Positions 54,458-63,837 of a stretch of 64,000 bases of DNA are shown here, piece after piece. A program made the translations under genes and the position numbers. How positions within the stretch are numbered: the first letter of the stretch is position 1; every line of letters begins with the position of its first letter. Origin of the DNA: Alkalihalobacillus sp. CinArs1 (lineage in GTDB: Bacteria; Bacillota; Bacilli; Bacillales; Guptibacillaceae); contig NZ_CANDOB010000001.1 of NCBI RefSeq assembly GCF_947387515.1, positions 1-64,000 of the forward strand, written 5' to 3'. Below the pieces are notes generated by a model. It did no database searches and was not told where the DNA came from. It saw only the letters and a program-made list of their open reading frames with translations.

Positions 54458-54498
54458 CCTACTTCCTCCTCCAATACACTTTGGCGCTTTTACGTACT

Positions 54499-54528
54499 AC
54501 TATATCATAATGAAAAACATCCGTGTAA
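54499..54528 (-). promoter_or_regulatory. Likely sigma-A promoter of the aromatic supraoperon
   Basis: TTACAC (54523-54528) and TATAGT (54499-54504) on the minus strand are separated by 18 bp, about 42 bp before the chorismate synthase start. Confidence 0.55.
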
Positions 54529-54724
54529 TGATTTTTTCGATTCTGACATTACGAATTCCTATTAAAATTTAAAAAACACCGTAGACGTCTTCTTTATTGA
54601 AGCTGGTGTGCCATCATGTTAACCAAAATGTTTTCTTACAAACTCGCTATCTTGTCTAATAAATTGCTCGCCGCCTTTTTTTTCGCTAAAGTTAAACCTA
54701 TAGACCATTTTAGGAAGTGATACA

Positions 54725-56140
54725 TTGAACATTATAGACTTGAGTGCCATAGAAATGGCGAGGCTGATCGCTCATAAAGAGATTTCCCCAGTCGATGTTG
54801 TTTCAGCACACTTAGATCGAATCGACCAGCTTAATGGGAAACTGAATATGTTTGTTTCTGTCTTTAGAAACGAAGCATTACAAGAAGCAAAATCAGCAGA
54901 AGACCGATTGATGGGAGGAGAAAGCCTCGGTCCACTTCACGGCGTTCCGATCGCACTAAAAGACCTTACACCCACTCGAGGAAGACGTACAACGTTTGGC
55001 TCACAGCTCTTTAAAGACCATATTGCTACACATGAACCAACAATCGTCAAACGTATTAAACATTCAGGAGCGATCATCGTTGGAAAAACGAACACACCTG
55101 AATTTGGACATAAAGGTACAACGGATAACGAAATCGTAGGCCCTACTAAAAATCCCTGGAACCCCTCTATGACTGCAGGTGGGTCGAGCGGTGGTTCAGG
55201 GGCCGCCGTTGCAAGCAAATGTGTCCCGCTAGCAGAAGGAAGCGACGGAGGCGGTTCAATACGTATTCCAGCGAGCTTTAACGGAATTTTCGGGTTAAAG
55301 CCTACTTTCGGTCGAGTTCCATTCGATAGTTCACCTATTAATCGATTTGGTACGACGCAGCCATACGTTCATTTTGGACCTTTGAGTAGAAGGGTAGAAG
55401 ATTCCGCTCTCCTTCTATCAATACTTGAAGGATATGAGCCCAACGACCCTTATTCAGTCCCTCTTGTAAAAGAAAATTTAAATGAAGAAGCGCTTAAAGG
55501 AATAAAAGGGATGACGTTTGCTTACACAAAAAATTTTGAATTATATGAGTGCGATTCTGAGGTAAGCAGTGTCATTGAGAGCGTTCTACCTATTTTGGAA
55601 GAGTACGGCGCAAAAATAGTAGAGGTACCAATTGACTTTGGGTTAGATCTCAGAGAATTAATATCTTTCTTTAATAGAATGTGGTATGCGGGTCTTGCTA
55701 CAGCGTACGGCGATCTCTATGACCGAAACCCCGCATCATTTGGTTCTTCAGTAGCAACTATGATCGATGAGGGAAGATCGATCAGTGCAGTTGAACTTCG
55801 TAGAACGGAGGAGCTGCGAACTGTTATTTGGAATAAGTTACAGCATATTTACAGCGAATATGATGCATTACTATCCCCTGTCCTAGGCGTTACCGCTTTC
55901 CCATACGATATCGAAGGCCCTGACCGAATAAACGGTAAGGATGCAGCGCCCATCTCTGACTGGATGATGACACAGCTCTACAATTGTACAGGACATCCAG
56001 CTGCCTCGATCCCAGCAGGGTTTTCAGGTGGTTTGCCCGTTGGATTACAGGCTTCAGCAAGTAAATTTAATGACTCGATCCTTCTTCGCATTGCAAACGT
56101 AATCGAAACTGCAAACGGCACCAGTTCACCTAGCCTATAA
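54725..56140 (+). CDS. Amidase (amidase signature family)
   Basis: A 471-residue cytoplasmic amide hydrolase. The Lys-Ser-Ser triad is recognisable as Lys79 (PIALKDLTP), Ser154 (AGGSSGGSGAA) and Ser178 (EGSDGGGSIRIPASFNG), with the spacing seen in GatA. It is not GatA itself by context, since gatC/gatB are absent. The start is TTG 54725 behind AGGAAGTGA. It stands alone on the plus strand where B. subtilis has cheR between ndk and aroF. Substrate is unknown. Confidence 0.85.
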   Translation: MNIIDLSAIEMARLIAHKEISPVDVVSAHLDRIDQLNGKLNMFVSVFRNEALQEAKSAEDRLMGGESLGPLHGVPIALKDLTPTRGRRTTFGSQLFKDHIATHEPTIVKRIKHSGAIIVGKTNTPEFGHKGTTDNEIVGPTKNPWNPSMTAGGSSGGSGAAVASKCVPLAEGSDGGGSIRIPASFNGIFGLKPTFGRVPFDSSPINRFGTTQPYVHFGPLSRRVEDSALLLSILEGYEPNDPYSVPLVKENLNEEALKGIKGMTFAYTKNFELYECDSEVSSVIESVLPILEEYGAKIVEVPIDFGLDLRELISFFNRMWYAGLATAYGDLYDRNPASFGSSVATMIDEGRSISAVELRRTEELRTVIWNKLQHIYSEYDALLSPVLGVTAFPYDIEGPDRINGKDAAPISDWMMTQLYNCTGHPAASIPAGFSGGLPVGLQASASKFNDSILLRIANVIETANGTSSPSL

Positions 56141-56178
56141 AAAAACAACCGACCGGACAAATTGTCCGGTCGGTTGTA
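56137..56178. terminator. Strong palindromic terminator between the amidase gene and ndk
   Basis: CAACCGACCGGACAA and TTGTCCGGTCGGTTG form a 15-bp inverted repeat around one base. The T tract (TTTTTTT) is on the minus strand and suits ndk. The plus strand lacks a T run, so termination of the amidase transcript is less certain. Confidence 0.85.
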
Positions 56179-56206
56179 TATAAGCGCTTTCATAAAACTT
56201 AAAAAA

Positions 56207-56650
56207 TTAAACCCATTTAGAAATGGTCTTTGAATACTCATTCACTTCTTTTTCGTTGAAGAACAATGATACTTCACGCTCAGCACTTTCAGGAGAATCT
56301 GAACCATGGATAACGTTCATGCTAACTTGAACACCGTAGTCCCCACGAATTGTACCTGGAGCAGCATCCTTCGGGTTTGTTGCACCCATCATCGTACGAG
56401 CTGTTGAGATTACGTTCTCACCTTCCCATACCATTGCAAAGACAGGTCCAGAAGTAATGAAATCAACGAGTTCTCCAAAGAAAGGACGCTCTTTATGTTC
56501 ACCATAATGGTTTTCTGCTAGCTCTTTTGAAACCGTCATCAATTTAGCTCCCACCAAATTAAAACCTTTTTTCTCGAAACGAGATACGATTTCACCGATA
56601 AGGTTTCTTTGAACGCCGTCAGGCTTTACCATCAAAAACGTTTTCTCCAT
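56207..56650 (-). CDS. ndk: Nucleoside diphosphate kinase
   Basis: A 147-residue kinase balancing nucleoside triphosphates. [30 protein letters not shown] (1-30), [34 protein letters not shown], and [19 protein letters not shown] with the catalytic histidine in IHGSD are standard. GAGGAG precedes the ATG. Confidence 0.98.
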   Translation of the reverse strand: MEKTFLMVKPDGVQRNLIGEIVSRFEKKGFNLVGAKLMTVSKELAENHYGEHKERPFFGELVDFITSGPVFAMVWEGENVISTARTMMGATNPKDAAPGTIRGDYGVQVSMNVIHGSDSPESAEREVSLFFNEKEVNEYSKTISKWV

Positions 56651-56685
56651 GTAAATCTCCTCACTTTCAACAAGTTATATGTATT

Positions 56686-56707
56686 GGGCAGAAAGCGTTT
56701 TCTGCCC
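56686..56707. promoter_or_regulatory. Hairpin / cre-like palindrome upstream of ndk
   Basis: GGGCAGAAA and TTTCTGCCC form a 9-bp stem around GCGT. The centre AGAAAGCGTTTTCT resembles a cre site but deviates at its outer positions. Whether it is a weak CcpA site or a hairpin after hepT is not clear. Confidence 0.35.
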
Positions 56708-56749
56708 TCCAAATTCTATCAAATTTTCGAAAAAATAACAACATTACTT

Positions 56750-57721
56750 TTAATGTTTTCTTTTCCCTATGTATTCTGCGATTTGCTTGAGTGAGGTTCT
56801 CGAAGAAGTTGATGGCAGATGCTCTAGCGCTTGAAATGCTTTTTGAAGGTAGCGATCACTAATCTCTCGAGCGAATTCTATTCCCCCAGAAGACTTTACG
56901 ATAGAGAGAACCTGATCCACTTCACGTTGTGATACTGGTTTTCCATCGGAGAATACGTTCATGATGTCGTGTTTTGCATTCCCCTGATGCATCGCATAGA
57001 GAACGGGTAACGTGATGTTCCCTTGAAGAAGATCTCCACCAGCTGGCTTCCCTAGTTCCCTTACAGTACCTGTGTAATCTAAAATATCATCTGTGATTTG
57101 GTAGGCCATCCCTACGAAATAACCGAATTGCTTGAGGTGCCATTGTTCAGCTTTAGATGCCCCTGCTGCAACGGCTCCAAGTTCACATGAAATCGAAATC
57201 AGAAGCGCGGTTTTCCGTTTGATCCTTCTAAAGTAATCTCTTAAATTCTGATTCCAATTAAACTGATCTCTTATTTGCTCTATTTCACCGATACACATTT
57301 CTAGGATTGCATTCGACAGAATGCTGTTTGCTTCAGGATCTTCTAGTTCCGTAACTAATTCAAGGGCTCTGGCGAAGATGTAGTCCCCCGTATACATCGC
57401 TACACGGTTGTCCCACTGGGCTTTAATGGTTTTGGCTCCTCTTCTCATTTCAGCATCATCGATCACATCGTCATGCACGAGTGAGGCCATATGGATCAGC
57501 TCTAATGCAACCGCAACATTCTTCATTTTTAACAGGTCATAATCTCCGAACTTCCCGGAAAGCAGTACAAAGACGGGACGTATCCTTTTCCCCCCTGCTT
57601 TAAGAAGGTGGTTAGATGCATCTCGCAAGACTGGGTGGTGAGCATTCACCGTCTGTTCGAGTTCTGACTCTATGAAAGTTAAATCTTTTTTTAATGAGGC
57701 ATATATTGTTGTTAGTTTCAT
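56750..57721 (-). CDS. hepT: Heptaprenyl diphosphate synthase component II
   Basis: A 323-residue catalytic subunit that builds the C35 side chain of menaquinone-7. AGGKRIRPVFVLLSGKFGDYD (46-66), the first aspartate-rich motif LVHDDVIDDAEMRRG, and the second GYFVGMAYQITDDILDYTGT are visible. ATG 57721 follows AGGTGG; GTG 57730 is too close. It works with HepS, encoded two genes upstream. Confidence 0.95.
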   Translation of the reverse strand: MKLTTIYASLKKDLTFIESELEQTVNAHHPVLRDASNHLLKAGGKRIRPVFVLLSGKFGDYDLLKMKNVAVALELIHMASLVHDDVIDDAEMRRGAKTIKAQWDNRVAMYTGDYIFARALELVTELEDPEANSILSNAILEMCIGEIEQIRDQFNWNQNLRDYFRRIKRKTALLISISCELGAVAAGASKAEQWHLKQFGYFVGMAYQITDDILDYTGTVRELGKPAGGDLLQGNITLPVLYAMHQGNAKHDIMNVFSDGKPVSQREVDQVLSIVKSSGGIEFAREISDRYLQKAFQALEHLPSTSSRTSLKQIAEYIGKRKH

Positions 57722-57753
57722 GAGATCCACCTAACTGATTTTCACAAATATCT

Positions 57754-58473
57754 TTAATGGTTGATTTTTTCTGGTTTAAAGCCCATATGCATTGCAGCAG
57801 CTCCGCCAGAGTATGGCTTCACATCTACCCGCTCGAAGCCATTCGAAAGAAAAAGCTTTCTTAATTCTTCCGCACCCGGGAAAGAACTGGCTGATTCCTG
57901 TAACCAGGAGTACTCGTTATAGCTTTTAGCAAACATCTTGCCGAGTAAAGGCATGACAAACTTAAAATACCCATAATACACTTGTCGGAAAACAGGTAAC
58001 GTCGGTTGAGAGGTTTCAAGACAAACGACACGACCTCCTGGTTTCACAACTCTATACATTTCTTTAATTACTTGATCGTAATCCGGTACGTTTCGCAGTC
58101 CAAATCCAATCGTGACGTAATCAAAAGAATTATTATCAAAAGGAAGCTCCATCGCGTTTCCGTGGATGAGCGTCACATTCGACTTTTCTTGATTCTTTAC
58201 TTTTTCTTTACCGACTTCGAGCATATTTTCACTAAAGTCTAGCCCGATTGCCTCTCCACTTTCACCTACTGCTTCTGCCATTGCAAGCGTCCAATCCGCT
58301 GTACCGCAACATACATCGAGCGCTCTTGCTCCTTCTTTTACTTCCATTCGTCTCATTGTATCTTTGCGCCAAGCTTTGTGACGCTGAAAGCTGATGACAG
58401 AATTCATCACGTCGTATCGTTTTGAAATGGATTGAAACACTTGATGAACGCGTTCTTCTTTGGTGGTAGCCAT
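57754..58473 (-). CDS. menG: Demethylmenaquinone methyltransferase
   Basis: A 239-residue SAM-dependent enzyme (UbiE/MenG) that carries out the last step of menaquinone synthesis. [23 protein letters not shown] (18-40), [20 protein letters not shown] as the SAM motif, [27 protein letters not shown] and [14 protein letters not shown] are characteristic. It lies between hepS (4 bp) and hepT. Confidence 0.97.
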   Translation of the reverse strand: MATTKEERVHQVFQSISKRYDVMNSVISFQRHKAWRKDTMRRMEVKEGARALDVCCGTADWTLAMAEAVGESGEAIGLDFSENMLEVGKEKVKNQEKSNVTLIHGNAMELPFDNNSFDYVTIGFGLRNVPDYDQVIKEMYRVVKPGGRVVCLETSQPTLPVFRQVYYGYFKFVMPLLGKMFAKSYNEYSWLQESASSFPGAEELRKLFLSNGFERVDVKPYSGGAAAMHMGFKPEKINH

Positions 58474-58477
58474 CTAT

Positions 58478-59305
58478 TTATCCCTCTTCCGCCATTTTCT
58501 TCTCATGTACACCGTTCATTCCCCAGTAAAACTCATGCCTATTATAAAACCAGCGATGAAAATCCGAATACTGTTGAAATAGAAAATCGATGTCTTTCTT
58601 AGCATGTTCAACGTACGAATCTAGAACTGACCTTGCCTTTGCCGTTTGTTCGGTCGTCAATGTAGATCCTTTTACTGAAAGAAACGTGAAGGCGATTTTG
58701 TGAAGAAGGTTGGTCCCTGTCTGAATTAACTCTTGTTTTCTTTCAAAAAGCAGGCGATTCAAATAAAAATATTGGGTACCGAACGACTTCCATTCATCAA
58801 GATCGAAATGTTCTGCAACCTTTCGTATCAAGATGGATTCTATATCCTTCAAGTTTTTAAATAGATGATCAACAGACTGATCATCCGCATGGTAAAAAGC
58901 CATCTTTGATTCATTGATTTCTTGGATCGCTCCAGATAACGTACGAATCAAATCGTTGTCTTGCCATTTAGATAGGATATGGTAATACATGCTACTGAAA
59001 TAGTCCCCCGCTAAGACAGTCAGCTGTCTCGTCTTACGCTCACCTTCATTTTGAATATCTTTCAGTGAGATACGTTCGTGAGTGTCTAATGCTATCTGAA
59101 CAAGCATGATGGAGAGCAATGTATCCTGCTTTCTTTCCTTCTCTAAAGAGGTCTGCTCTAGCATCTCGTGGAACAGATACAGCTTCTCCTCATCAATAAC
59201 TGGTATATCGATGAAACGAAGCAAGTAAGAATGTGCCAAACGAGCATGCAACATCTCCCGTACGACGTTTAGTTGTTGATGTTTATGATCCATAGAATTC
59301 TTCAT
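58478..59305 (-). CDS. hepS: Heptaprenyl diphosphate synthase component I
   Basis: A 275-residue helical regulatory subunit of heptaprenyl diphosphate synthase. LHARLAHSYLLRFIDIPVIDEEKLYLFHEMLEQ (16-48), TRQLTVLAGDYFSSMYYHILS and the terminal FHRWFYNRHEFYWGM fit HepS. Such subunits set chain length but lack the aspartate-rich motifs. ATG 59305 or ATG 59293 may be the start. It is first of hepS-menG-hepT. Confidence 0.92.
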   Translation of the reverse strand: MKNSMDHKHQQLNVVREMLHARLAHSYLLRFIDIPVIDEEKLYLFHEMLEQTSLEKERKQDTLLSIMLVQIALDTHERISLKDIQNEGERKTRQLTVLAGDYFSSMYYHILSKWQDNDLIRTLSGAIQEINESKMAFYHADDQSVDHLFKNLKDIESILIRKVAEHFDLDEWKSFGTQYFYLNRLLFERKQELIQTGTNLLHKIAFTFLSVKGSTLTTEQTAKARSVLDSYVEHAKKDIDFLFQQYSDFHRWFYNRHEFYWGMNGVHEKKMAEEG

Positions 59306-59404
59306 ATCCCTTACCCCTAACGTATCTTCCAGTAGAGTATGTATTTATACTTAGTATAGCACAAGAAGGCTTGTGCTAAAACGGAACTGAAGCGGTGCCA
59401 AATG

Positions 59405-59434
59405 AAGAAAAGCAGGCTTTAATACCCTGCTTTA
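59405..59434 (-). terminator. Terminator-like hairpin after mtrB
   Basis: AAAGCAGG and CCTGCTTT form an 8-bp stem with a 9-nt loop, and the minus strand continues with TTTTCTTC. It overlaps the mtrB stop region. Confidence 0.65.
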
Positions 59435-59653
59435 CTCATCGTTGTTAATCTCACCATGGCTAGTTTGAATAACGGCCTTCCCTCTAATTTTCACTGCAGA
59501 AGTATGCTCGGTAAACTGCGCGATCATTACCTCACCTTTATCGAGCTTCTCAGAATGATGGAATCTCGTATCAGACCCACGTGTTAATCCGATAACGTTC
59601 ACACCATTCTCAAGAGCTTTAATAACAAAGAAATCATTGTTCTCTAATTTCAT
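59432..59653 (-). CDS. mtrB: Tryptophan RNA-binding attenuation protein TRAP
   Basis: A 73-residue protein that assembles into an 11-membered ring. With tryptophan bound it wraps RNA bearing (G/U)AG triplets. [60 protein letters not shown] contains the tryptophan-pocket residues (Thr and Ser of TRGSDT, and the later HTSAVKI loop), and the RNA-contacting Lys and Arg. Its target, an array of eleven triplets, is seen at 51718-51774 in the same window. It follows folE by 21 bp, the mtrAB arrangement. Confidence 0.97.
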   Translation of the reverse strand: MKLENNDFFVIKALENGVNVIGLTRGSDTRFHHSEKLDKGEVMIAQFTEHTSAVKIRGKAVIQTSHGEINNDE

Positions 59654-59674
59654 GATATCCCTCCTGAATCAGGA

Positions 59675-60241
59675 TTAACCTTTAATTAAACCAAGTACTT
59701 CTGCTCTTGCAGCAGTATCAGTCTCAAAGATTCCTCTTACTGCAGAAGTAACTGTTGAAGAGCCTGGCTTCTTCACGCCTCTCATCGTCATACACATATG
59801 CTCAGCTTCTACAACGACCATCACCCCATGAGGTTCTAGTGTGTCGATCATCGTATTCGCAATAGTTGATGTGATACGTTCTTGAAGCTGTGGACGTTTC
59901 GTAACAGCTTCTACCGCTCTAGCAAGCTTACTCAGACCAGTAACCTTTCCGCCTTTTGGTATATATGCAACGTGAGCTTTCCCAAAGAAAGGAACTAGGT
60001 GATGCTCACACGTTGAATAGAATGGAATATCTTTAACAAGGACTAATTCTTCATGATCCTCTCCAAATATCGTTTGGAAATGTTCTTTTGGATCTTGATT
60101 AAGTCCTTGGAAAATCTCTTCATACATTCTTGCAACACGCTTTGGCGTATCTTGTAAGCCTTCGCGCTCAGGATCCTCGCCGATCGCTTCTAGGATCATT
60201 TTAACTGCTTCTTGTATTTTTCCATGATTAACTTCAAACAT
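59675..60241 (-). CDS. folE: GTP cyclohydrolase I
   Basis: A 188-residue zinc enzyme (MtrA) starting folate synthesis. [33 protein letters not shown] (11-43), [22 protein letters not shown] with the zinc Cys and His residues, and [27 protein letters not shown] are conserved. Its pairing with mtrB links folate and tryptophan, since both use the shared amidotransferase. Confidence 0.97.
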   Translation of the reverse strand: MFEVNHGKIQEAVKMILEAIGEDPEREGLQDTPKRVARMYEEIFQGLNQDPKEHFQTIFGEDHEELVLVKDIPFYSTCEHHLVPFFGKAHVAYIPKGGKVTGLSKLARAVEAVTKRPQLQERITSTIANTMIDTLEPHGVMVVVEAEHMCMTMRGVKKPGSSTVTSAVRGIFETDTAARAEVLGLIKG

Positions 60242-60311
60242 TGTTCTTTACTCCTCCATTCAGGACCTTACAATACATATGAAAATTTTAGCACACGGAG
60301 GATCAGTTAGC

Positions 60312-60348
60312 AAAAAAGAAGAGTCGCATAAGGTGCGACTCTTCTTTT
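60312..60348 (-). terminator. Terminator of hbs
   Basis: AAAAGAAGAGTCGCA and TGCGACTCTTCTTTT form a 15-bp stem, T-rich on the minus strand, 12 bp after the hbs stop. Confidence 0.9.
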
Positions 60349-60359
60349 GCCCTATGTAT

Positions 60360-60632
60360 TTACTTAACTGCATCCTTAAGGGCTTTACCAGGTTTAAAAG
60401 CAGGTACCTTGCTTGCAGCGATTTCAATCTCTTCGCCAGTTTGAGGGTTGCGCCCTTTACGAGCAGAACGCTCACGGACTTCAAAGTTACCAAAACCAAT
60501 TAGTTGAACTTTGTCACCTTCTTGCAAGGACTGCATAATGTTATCAAAAACTGCATCAACAGCTTTTGTAGCTTCTTTCTTAGAAAGCTCTGCAGATTCT
60601 GCAACAGAATTGATAAGATCTGTCTTGTTCAT
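60360..60632 (-). CDS. hbs: DNA-binding protein HU
   Basis: A 90-residue histone-like protein. [28 protein letters not shown] (2-29), [49 protein letters not shown], with the DNA-intercalating proline in RNPQTG. ATG 60632 has AGGAGG 8 nt upstream; GTG 60641 lies inside the ribosome-site region. The 264 bp upstream hold no gene. Confidence 0.98.
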   Translation of the reverse strand: MNKTDLINSVAESAELSKKEATKAVDAVFDNIMQSLQEGDKVQLIGFGNFEVRERSARKGRNPQTGEEIEIAASKVPAFKPGKALKDAVK

Positions 60633-60896
60633 TCCGTTCACCTCCTCTCAAGAGAGATGCATACATACATTCATTCACAAAATATCCGATATTTATACGG
60701 AGCAATGCACGTTTAGTACGTTTGCAAGCCCTATAATATACGAAGACGCTGAAGAATTCAATATGTTTGTCCCGATTTGAGCCATTTTTAGGGGATTTTT
60801 TCTCTATTATCCGCTATTTCATCTAATTGTAAACGCTTTATATCAATCTTTTGGGAAGTAATGAAGATCATTTTGCAATCGTTTCGTTACCATGCG

Positions 60897-60925
60897 AAAA
60901 ACCGACTCCAGCTATTGGAGTCGGC
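60897..60925 (-). terminator. Terminator of spoIVA
   Basis: ACCGACTCCA and TGGAGTCGG form a 9-bp stem with a 5-nt loop, followed on the minus strand by TTTTTCG. Confidence 0.88.
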
Positions 60926-60929
60926 TCAA

Positions 60930-62408
60930 TTATAGTATGATCGCAATTAATCCGCCTGAACCTTCGTTGATAATTCGCTCTAAGGTTTCTTTTAGCTTAT
61001 ATCGCGCATTTTCAGGCATAAGACCAAGCTTTGCTTGGATGCCTTCTCTTACGATTGAGTTCAAAGACCTTCCAAATATATCAGAATTCCAGATCGATAA
61101 TGGATCTTCTTCAAAATCTTGCATCAAATACCTTACGAGCTCCTCACTTTGTTTCTCTGTCCCGATAATTGGAGCAAACTCTGACTCCACATCAACTTTT
61201 ATCATATGGATCGATGGCGCAACAGCTTTTAGCCTTACCCCAAACCTTGATCCTTGACGGATGATTTCAGGCTCATCGAGGCTCATATCTTCAATCGATG
61301 GCGCTGCAATTCCGTAACCAGTTTGTCTCACCATTCGAAGGGCATCTGAAACCTGGTCATATTCAGCTTTCGCAAATGCAAATTCTTGCATCAACTGAAG
61401 TAAATGATCTTTCCCTCTTATCTCAACCCCAACAACTTCTTTTAATATTTGGTCATATAAGTCTTCAGGGGCATAGAGGTCGATTTCTGCAATTCCCTGA
61501 CCCATTTCAATTCCTGCTAACCGAGCATTTTGAATGAACTCAAACTCTTCAAAATTGCCTACTACTCGATCAACATCCCGTAATCTTTTGATGTCTTTAA
61601 CGGTTTCTCTAACGGATTCTTCGTAGTTCTGCCTTAGCCAGTGATCTTGATGGAGCACCATCACCCAGCTCGGTAGGTTCACATTCACTTCTAAAACTGG
61701 GAATTCATAAAGAACTTCTCTCATCACGTTGTTGATATCATGCTCTGTCATGCTCTCAACGCTGAGTGAGATAACAGGAATATCGTATTTATTGGATAAA
61801 TCTCCTCTTAATGCTTCTGTCTGAGGATGGTGCGGATGAGCCGAATTGACGATCATAATAAACGGCTTTCCAACTTCTTTTAATTCTTCAACCACTCTTT
61901 CTTCTGACTCAAGATAATCATGACGAGGAATTTCACCGATAGAACCATCTGTTGTAATCACTACACCGAGAGTGGAATGCTCCTGGATGACTTTACGTGT
62001 ACCGATCTCAGCTGCTTCTTGGAATGGGATCGGTTCTTCGTACCAAGGTGTATTGATCATTCTTGGTCCATCATCATCTTCATATCCCTTTGCCCCTGGA
62101 ACAGCATACCCTACACAGTCTACAAGCCTTACATTAACATCTAGTCCATCCTCGACATGAATTTGAATCGCATGGTTAGGTACAAATTTTGGTTCAGTGG
62201 TCATAATCGTGCGTCCTGCAGCACTTTGTGGGAGTTCATCCTGTGCTCTTGCACGATCGGAGTCACTTTCCATATTCGGCAGTACGATTAACTCCATAAA
62301 CTTTTTGATGAATGTTGATTTGCCTGTTCTAACAGAACCTACGACCCCCAGGTATATATCTCCTCCTGTACGCTCTGCGATATCTTTGAAGATATCCACT
62401 CTCTCCAC
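60930..62408 (-). CDS. spoIVA: Stage IV sporulation protein A
   Basis: A 492-residue ATPase that polymerises on the forespore surface to form the coat basement layer. GVVGSVRTGKSTFIKKFMELIVLP (about 19-42) is the Walker A region. TIMTTEPKFVP, DCVGYAVPGAKGYED and the C-terminal GSRFGVRLKAVAPSIHMIKVDVESEF and NEGSGGLIAIIL are near-invariant. GTG 62408 has GGAGG 7 nt upstream and gives the B. subtilis length; the longer frame to 62435 is not supported. Confidence 0.98.
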   Translation of the reverse strand: MERVDIFKDIAERTGGDIYLGVVGSVRTGKSTFIKKFMELIVLPNMESDSDRARAQDELPQSAAGRTIMTTEPKFVPNHAIQIHVEDGLDVNVRLVDCVGYAVPGAKGYEDDDGPRMINTPWYEEPIPFQEAAEIGTRKVIQEHSTLGVVITTDGSIGEIPRHDYLESEERVVEELKEVGKPFIMIVNSAHPHHPQTEALRGDLSNKYDIPVISLSVESMTEHDINNVMREVLYEFPVLEVNVNLPSWVMVLHQDHWLRQNYEESVRETVKDIKRLRDVDRVVGNFEEFEFIQNARLAGIEMGQGIAEIDLYAPEDLYDQILKEVVGVEIRGKDHLLQLMQEFAFAKAEYDQVSDALRMVRQTGYGIAAPSIEDMSLDEPEIIRQGSRFGVRLKAVAPSIHMIKVDVESEFAPIIGTEKQSEELVRYLMQDFEEDPLSIWNSDIFGRSLNSIVREGIQAKLGLMPENARYKLKETLERIINEGSGGLIAIIL

Positions 62409-62482
62409 GTGATCGCCTCCTGAATTCCACCTCATTGGATGGAATAATTCAATACTGACCGCAGACTTACTTGGACACTATC

Positions 62483-62511
62483 ATTCTATGATGTTGTCCA
62501 ATAAATATGAC
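62483..62511 (-). promoter_or_regulatory. Likely sigma-E promoter of spoIVA
   Basis: On the minus strand GTCATATT (62504-62511) and CATAGAAT (62483-62490) are separated by 13 bp. Both resemble the mother-cell sigma-E consensus, as expected for spoIVA. Confidence 0.6.
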
Positions 62512-62575
62512 AAATCACAGTAAAAGCATTTGATTTACGAGAAACACCTTGCCTCCTCTATAAATCCTCCACATA

Positions 62576-62622
62576 AAAAAGTCCCTCCTCTTTTTAATAG
62601 TTGTATTGCTAAAGAGAAGGGA
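62576..62622 (-). terminator. Terminator of yphF
   Basis: CCCTCCTCTTT pairs with AAAGAGAAGGG (one G-T pair) around a 17-nt loop, with TTTTTT following on the minus strand, 7 bp after the yphF stop. Confidence 0.75.
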
Positions 62623-62628
62623 AAATAC

Positions 62629-63348
62629 CTATTTTGCTAAAAAAACAGCTTTACCATTTTCAATTGTATAGGGTACGGACGAAACTGGAACGTAGAAAGA
62701 ATTAAAAGCTAATAAGTCCCTAATATCATCTCCTTCTTCAAAGGAATGATCGGGATTATTCGTAATCGCCTTGTTTAGATCGCTCCGATAATCCACATGT
62801 ACGTTGCCTTTTTCATCGAGGAAAAAAGGAAGGTCATCGTTAGTGAAAGGGCTTTTAATCGTTGGTTCGGTGTCCAATCCTAGCTTTTCGTAATCGATAG
62901 AGTATCGATCTTTTGCCAAAATGTCTTTGAACGGTGGATACTTATGGTTTCTTCGATAATCGTTGATTCTCATTTGTAAGTCTTTTACTTCTTCAACGAT
63001 AATTAAATCCAATATTCGAACCATCGGATCTTCTTCTACATTTATCAGTACGTATTGAAAGACTCCCCCATTTTCAAAAGAGTTTCCTGGTGGCTCTTGT
63101 AAATAAGCTGGTACTAGCTTTTTAAAGTCGATCGGATATTTTTGGTAGATAGGCGTACCTTGTTCCCTCGTTTTGATAGGAAGCACGGACTTATTATCTT
63201 GATATTGTTTGACAGCCGTCTGAACCGACTCGATTTGATCCGTATAGGGTATCCTATTTTCGCCTTTTCTACTTTCTGGATACAAACACCCAGAGAGAAT
63301 AAGTAAAAGGCTTGTCCATAAAAGAAGATTTAGTCCAAGTTTTTTCAT
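62629..63348 (-). CDS. yphF: YphF-like lipoprotein
   Basis: A 239-residue lipoprotein. The signal peptide ends in LILSGC, a good lipobox with Cys near residue 20. The mature protein contains LVPAYLQEPPGNSFENGGVFQYVLINVEEDPMVRILDL and YVPVSSVPYTIENGKAVFLAK. Synteny (between yphE and spoIVA) and length fit YphF. ATG 63348 follows AAGGA at 9 nt. The function is unknown, probably on the outer membrane face. Confidence 0.86.
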   Translation of the reverse strand: MKKLGLNLLLWTSLLLILSGCLYPESRKGENRIPYTDQIESVQTAVKQYQDNKSVLPIKTREQGTPIYQKYPIDFKKLVPAYLQEPPGNSFENGGVFQYVLINVEEDPMVRILDLIIVEEVKDLQMRINDYRRNHKYPPFKDILAKDRYSIDYEKLGLDTEPTIKSPFTNDDLPFFLDEKGNVHVDYRSDLNKAITNNPDHSFEEGDDIRDLLAFNSFYVPVSSVPYTIENGKAVFLAK

Positions 63349-63385
63349 TTTTTTCAGTCCTTCAACGTAATATTTCGAGAACTCC

Positions 63386-63583
63386 TCAGTCTGTTGGACC
63401 TGTAAAAACAACGAGGAGCATAAGAACACCCGAAGTGAACATGCATAAATAAGCGAAGGTTGACACGAGTACTTTTAATACTCCATTTAATTTAGCTCTA
63501 CTGAACATGATCGCGAGTACAGCGACGAACATCAACCCCATTGATGATAGCGCTACCCACATTTTTATTAATGCCGGTGACAT
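63386..63583 (-). CDS. yphE: YphE-like DUF2768 membrane protein
   Basis: A 65-residue protein with two membrane helices (MWVALSSMGLMFVAVLAIMF and FAYLCMFTSGVLMLLVVF) separated by a short basic loop. This is the DUF2768 form found before yphF in Bacillus. GGAGG-like AGGAACG precedes the ATG. Function is unknown. Confidence 0.87.
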   Translation of the reverse strand: MSPALIKMWVALSSMGLMFVAVLAIMFSRAKLNGVLKVLVSTFAYLCMFTSGVLMLLVVFTGPTD

Positions 63584-63691
63584 ATACGTTCCTCCAGTCT
63601 AATCTAACTGCTGCCCACCATTATATCAAAATTTAACCGATCAGTCCTAACCCCTTTCGATAAAATAGTGAACTCTTTATGTACCCACAAA

Positions 63692-63726
63692 TAAAAAGCT
63701 GAAGAAAGGGGCTTTTCCTCAGCTTT
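63692..63726 (-). terminator. Terminator downstream of spoVIF
   Basis: AAAGCTGAAGAA pairs with TTCCTCAGCTTT with one mismatch and is followed by TTTTTAT on the minus strand. It lies about 110 bp after the spoVIF stop codon. Confidence 0.75.
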
Positions 63727-63837
63727 GACTATATGAATTTCATTGAAGTGTGCTTCTGCTCAATAATCGTTCTGTATCAGTATATGATGTTTCATCCATC
63801 CGGTATCGTTTAAACGCCTAAATTTCGTTTACTTTTC

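Noticed and set aside
60826-60842. cre-like TTGTAAACGCTTTAT upstream of hbs
   Set aside because: The last two consensus positions are wrong and there is no symmetric partner; too weak to call.
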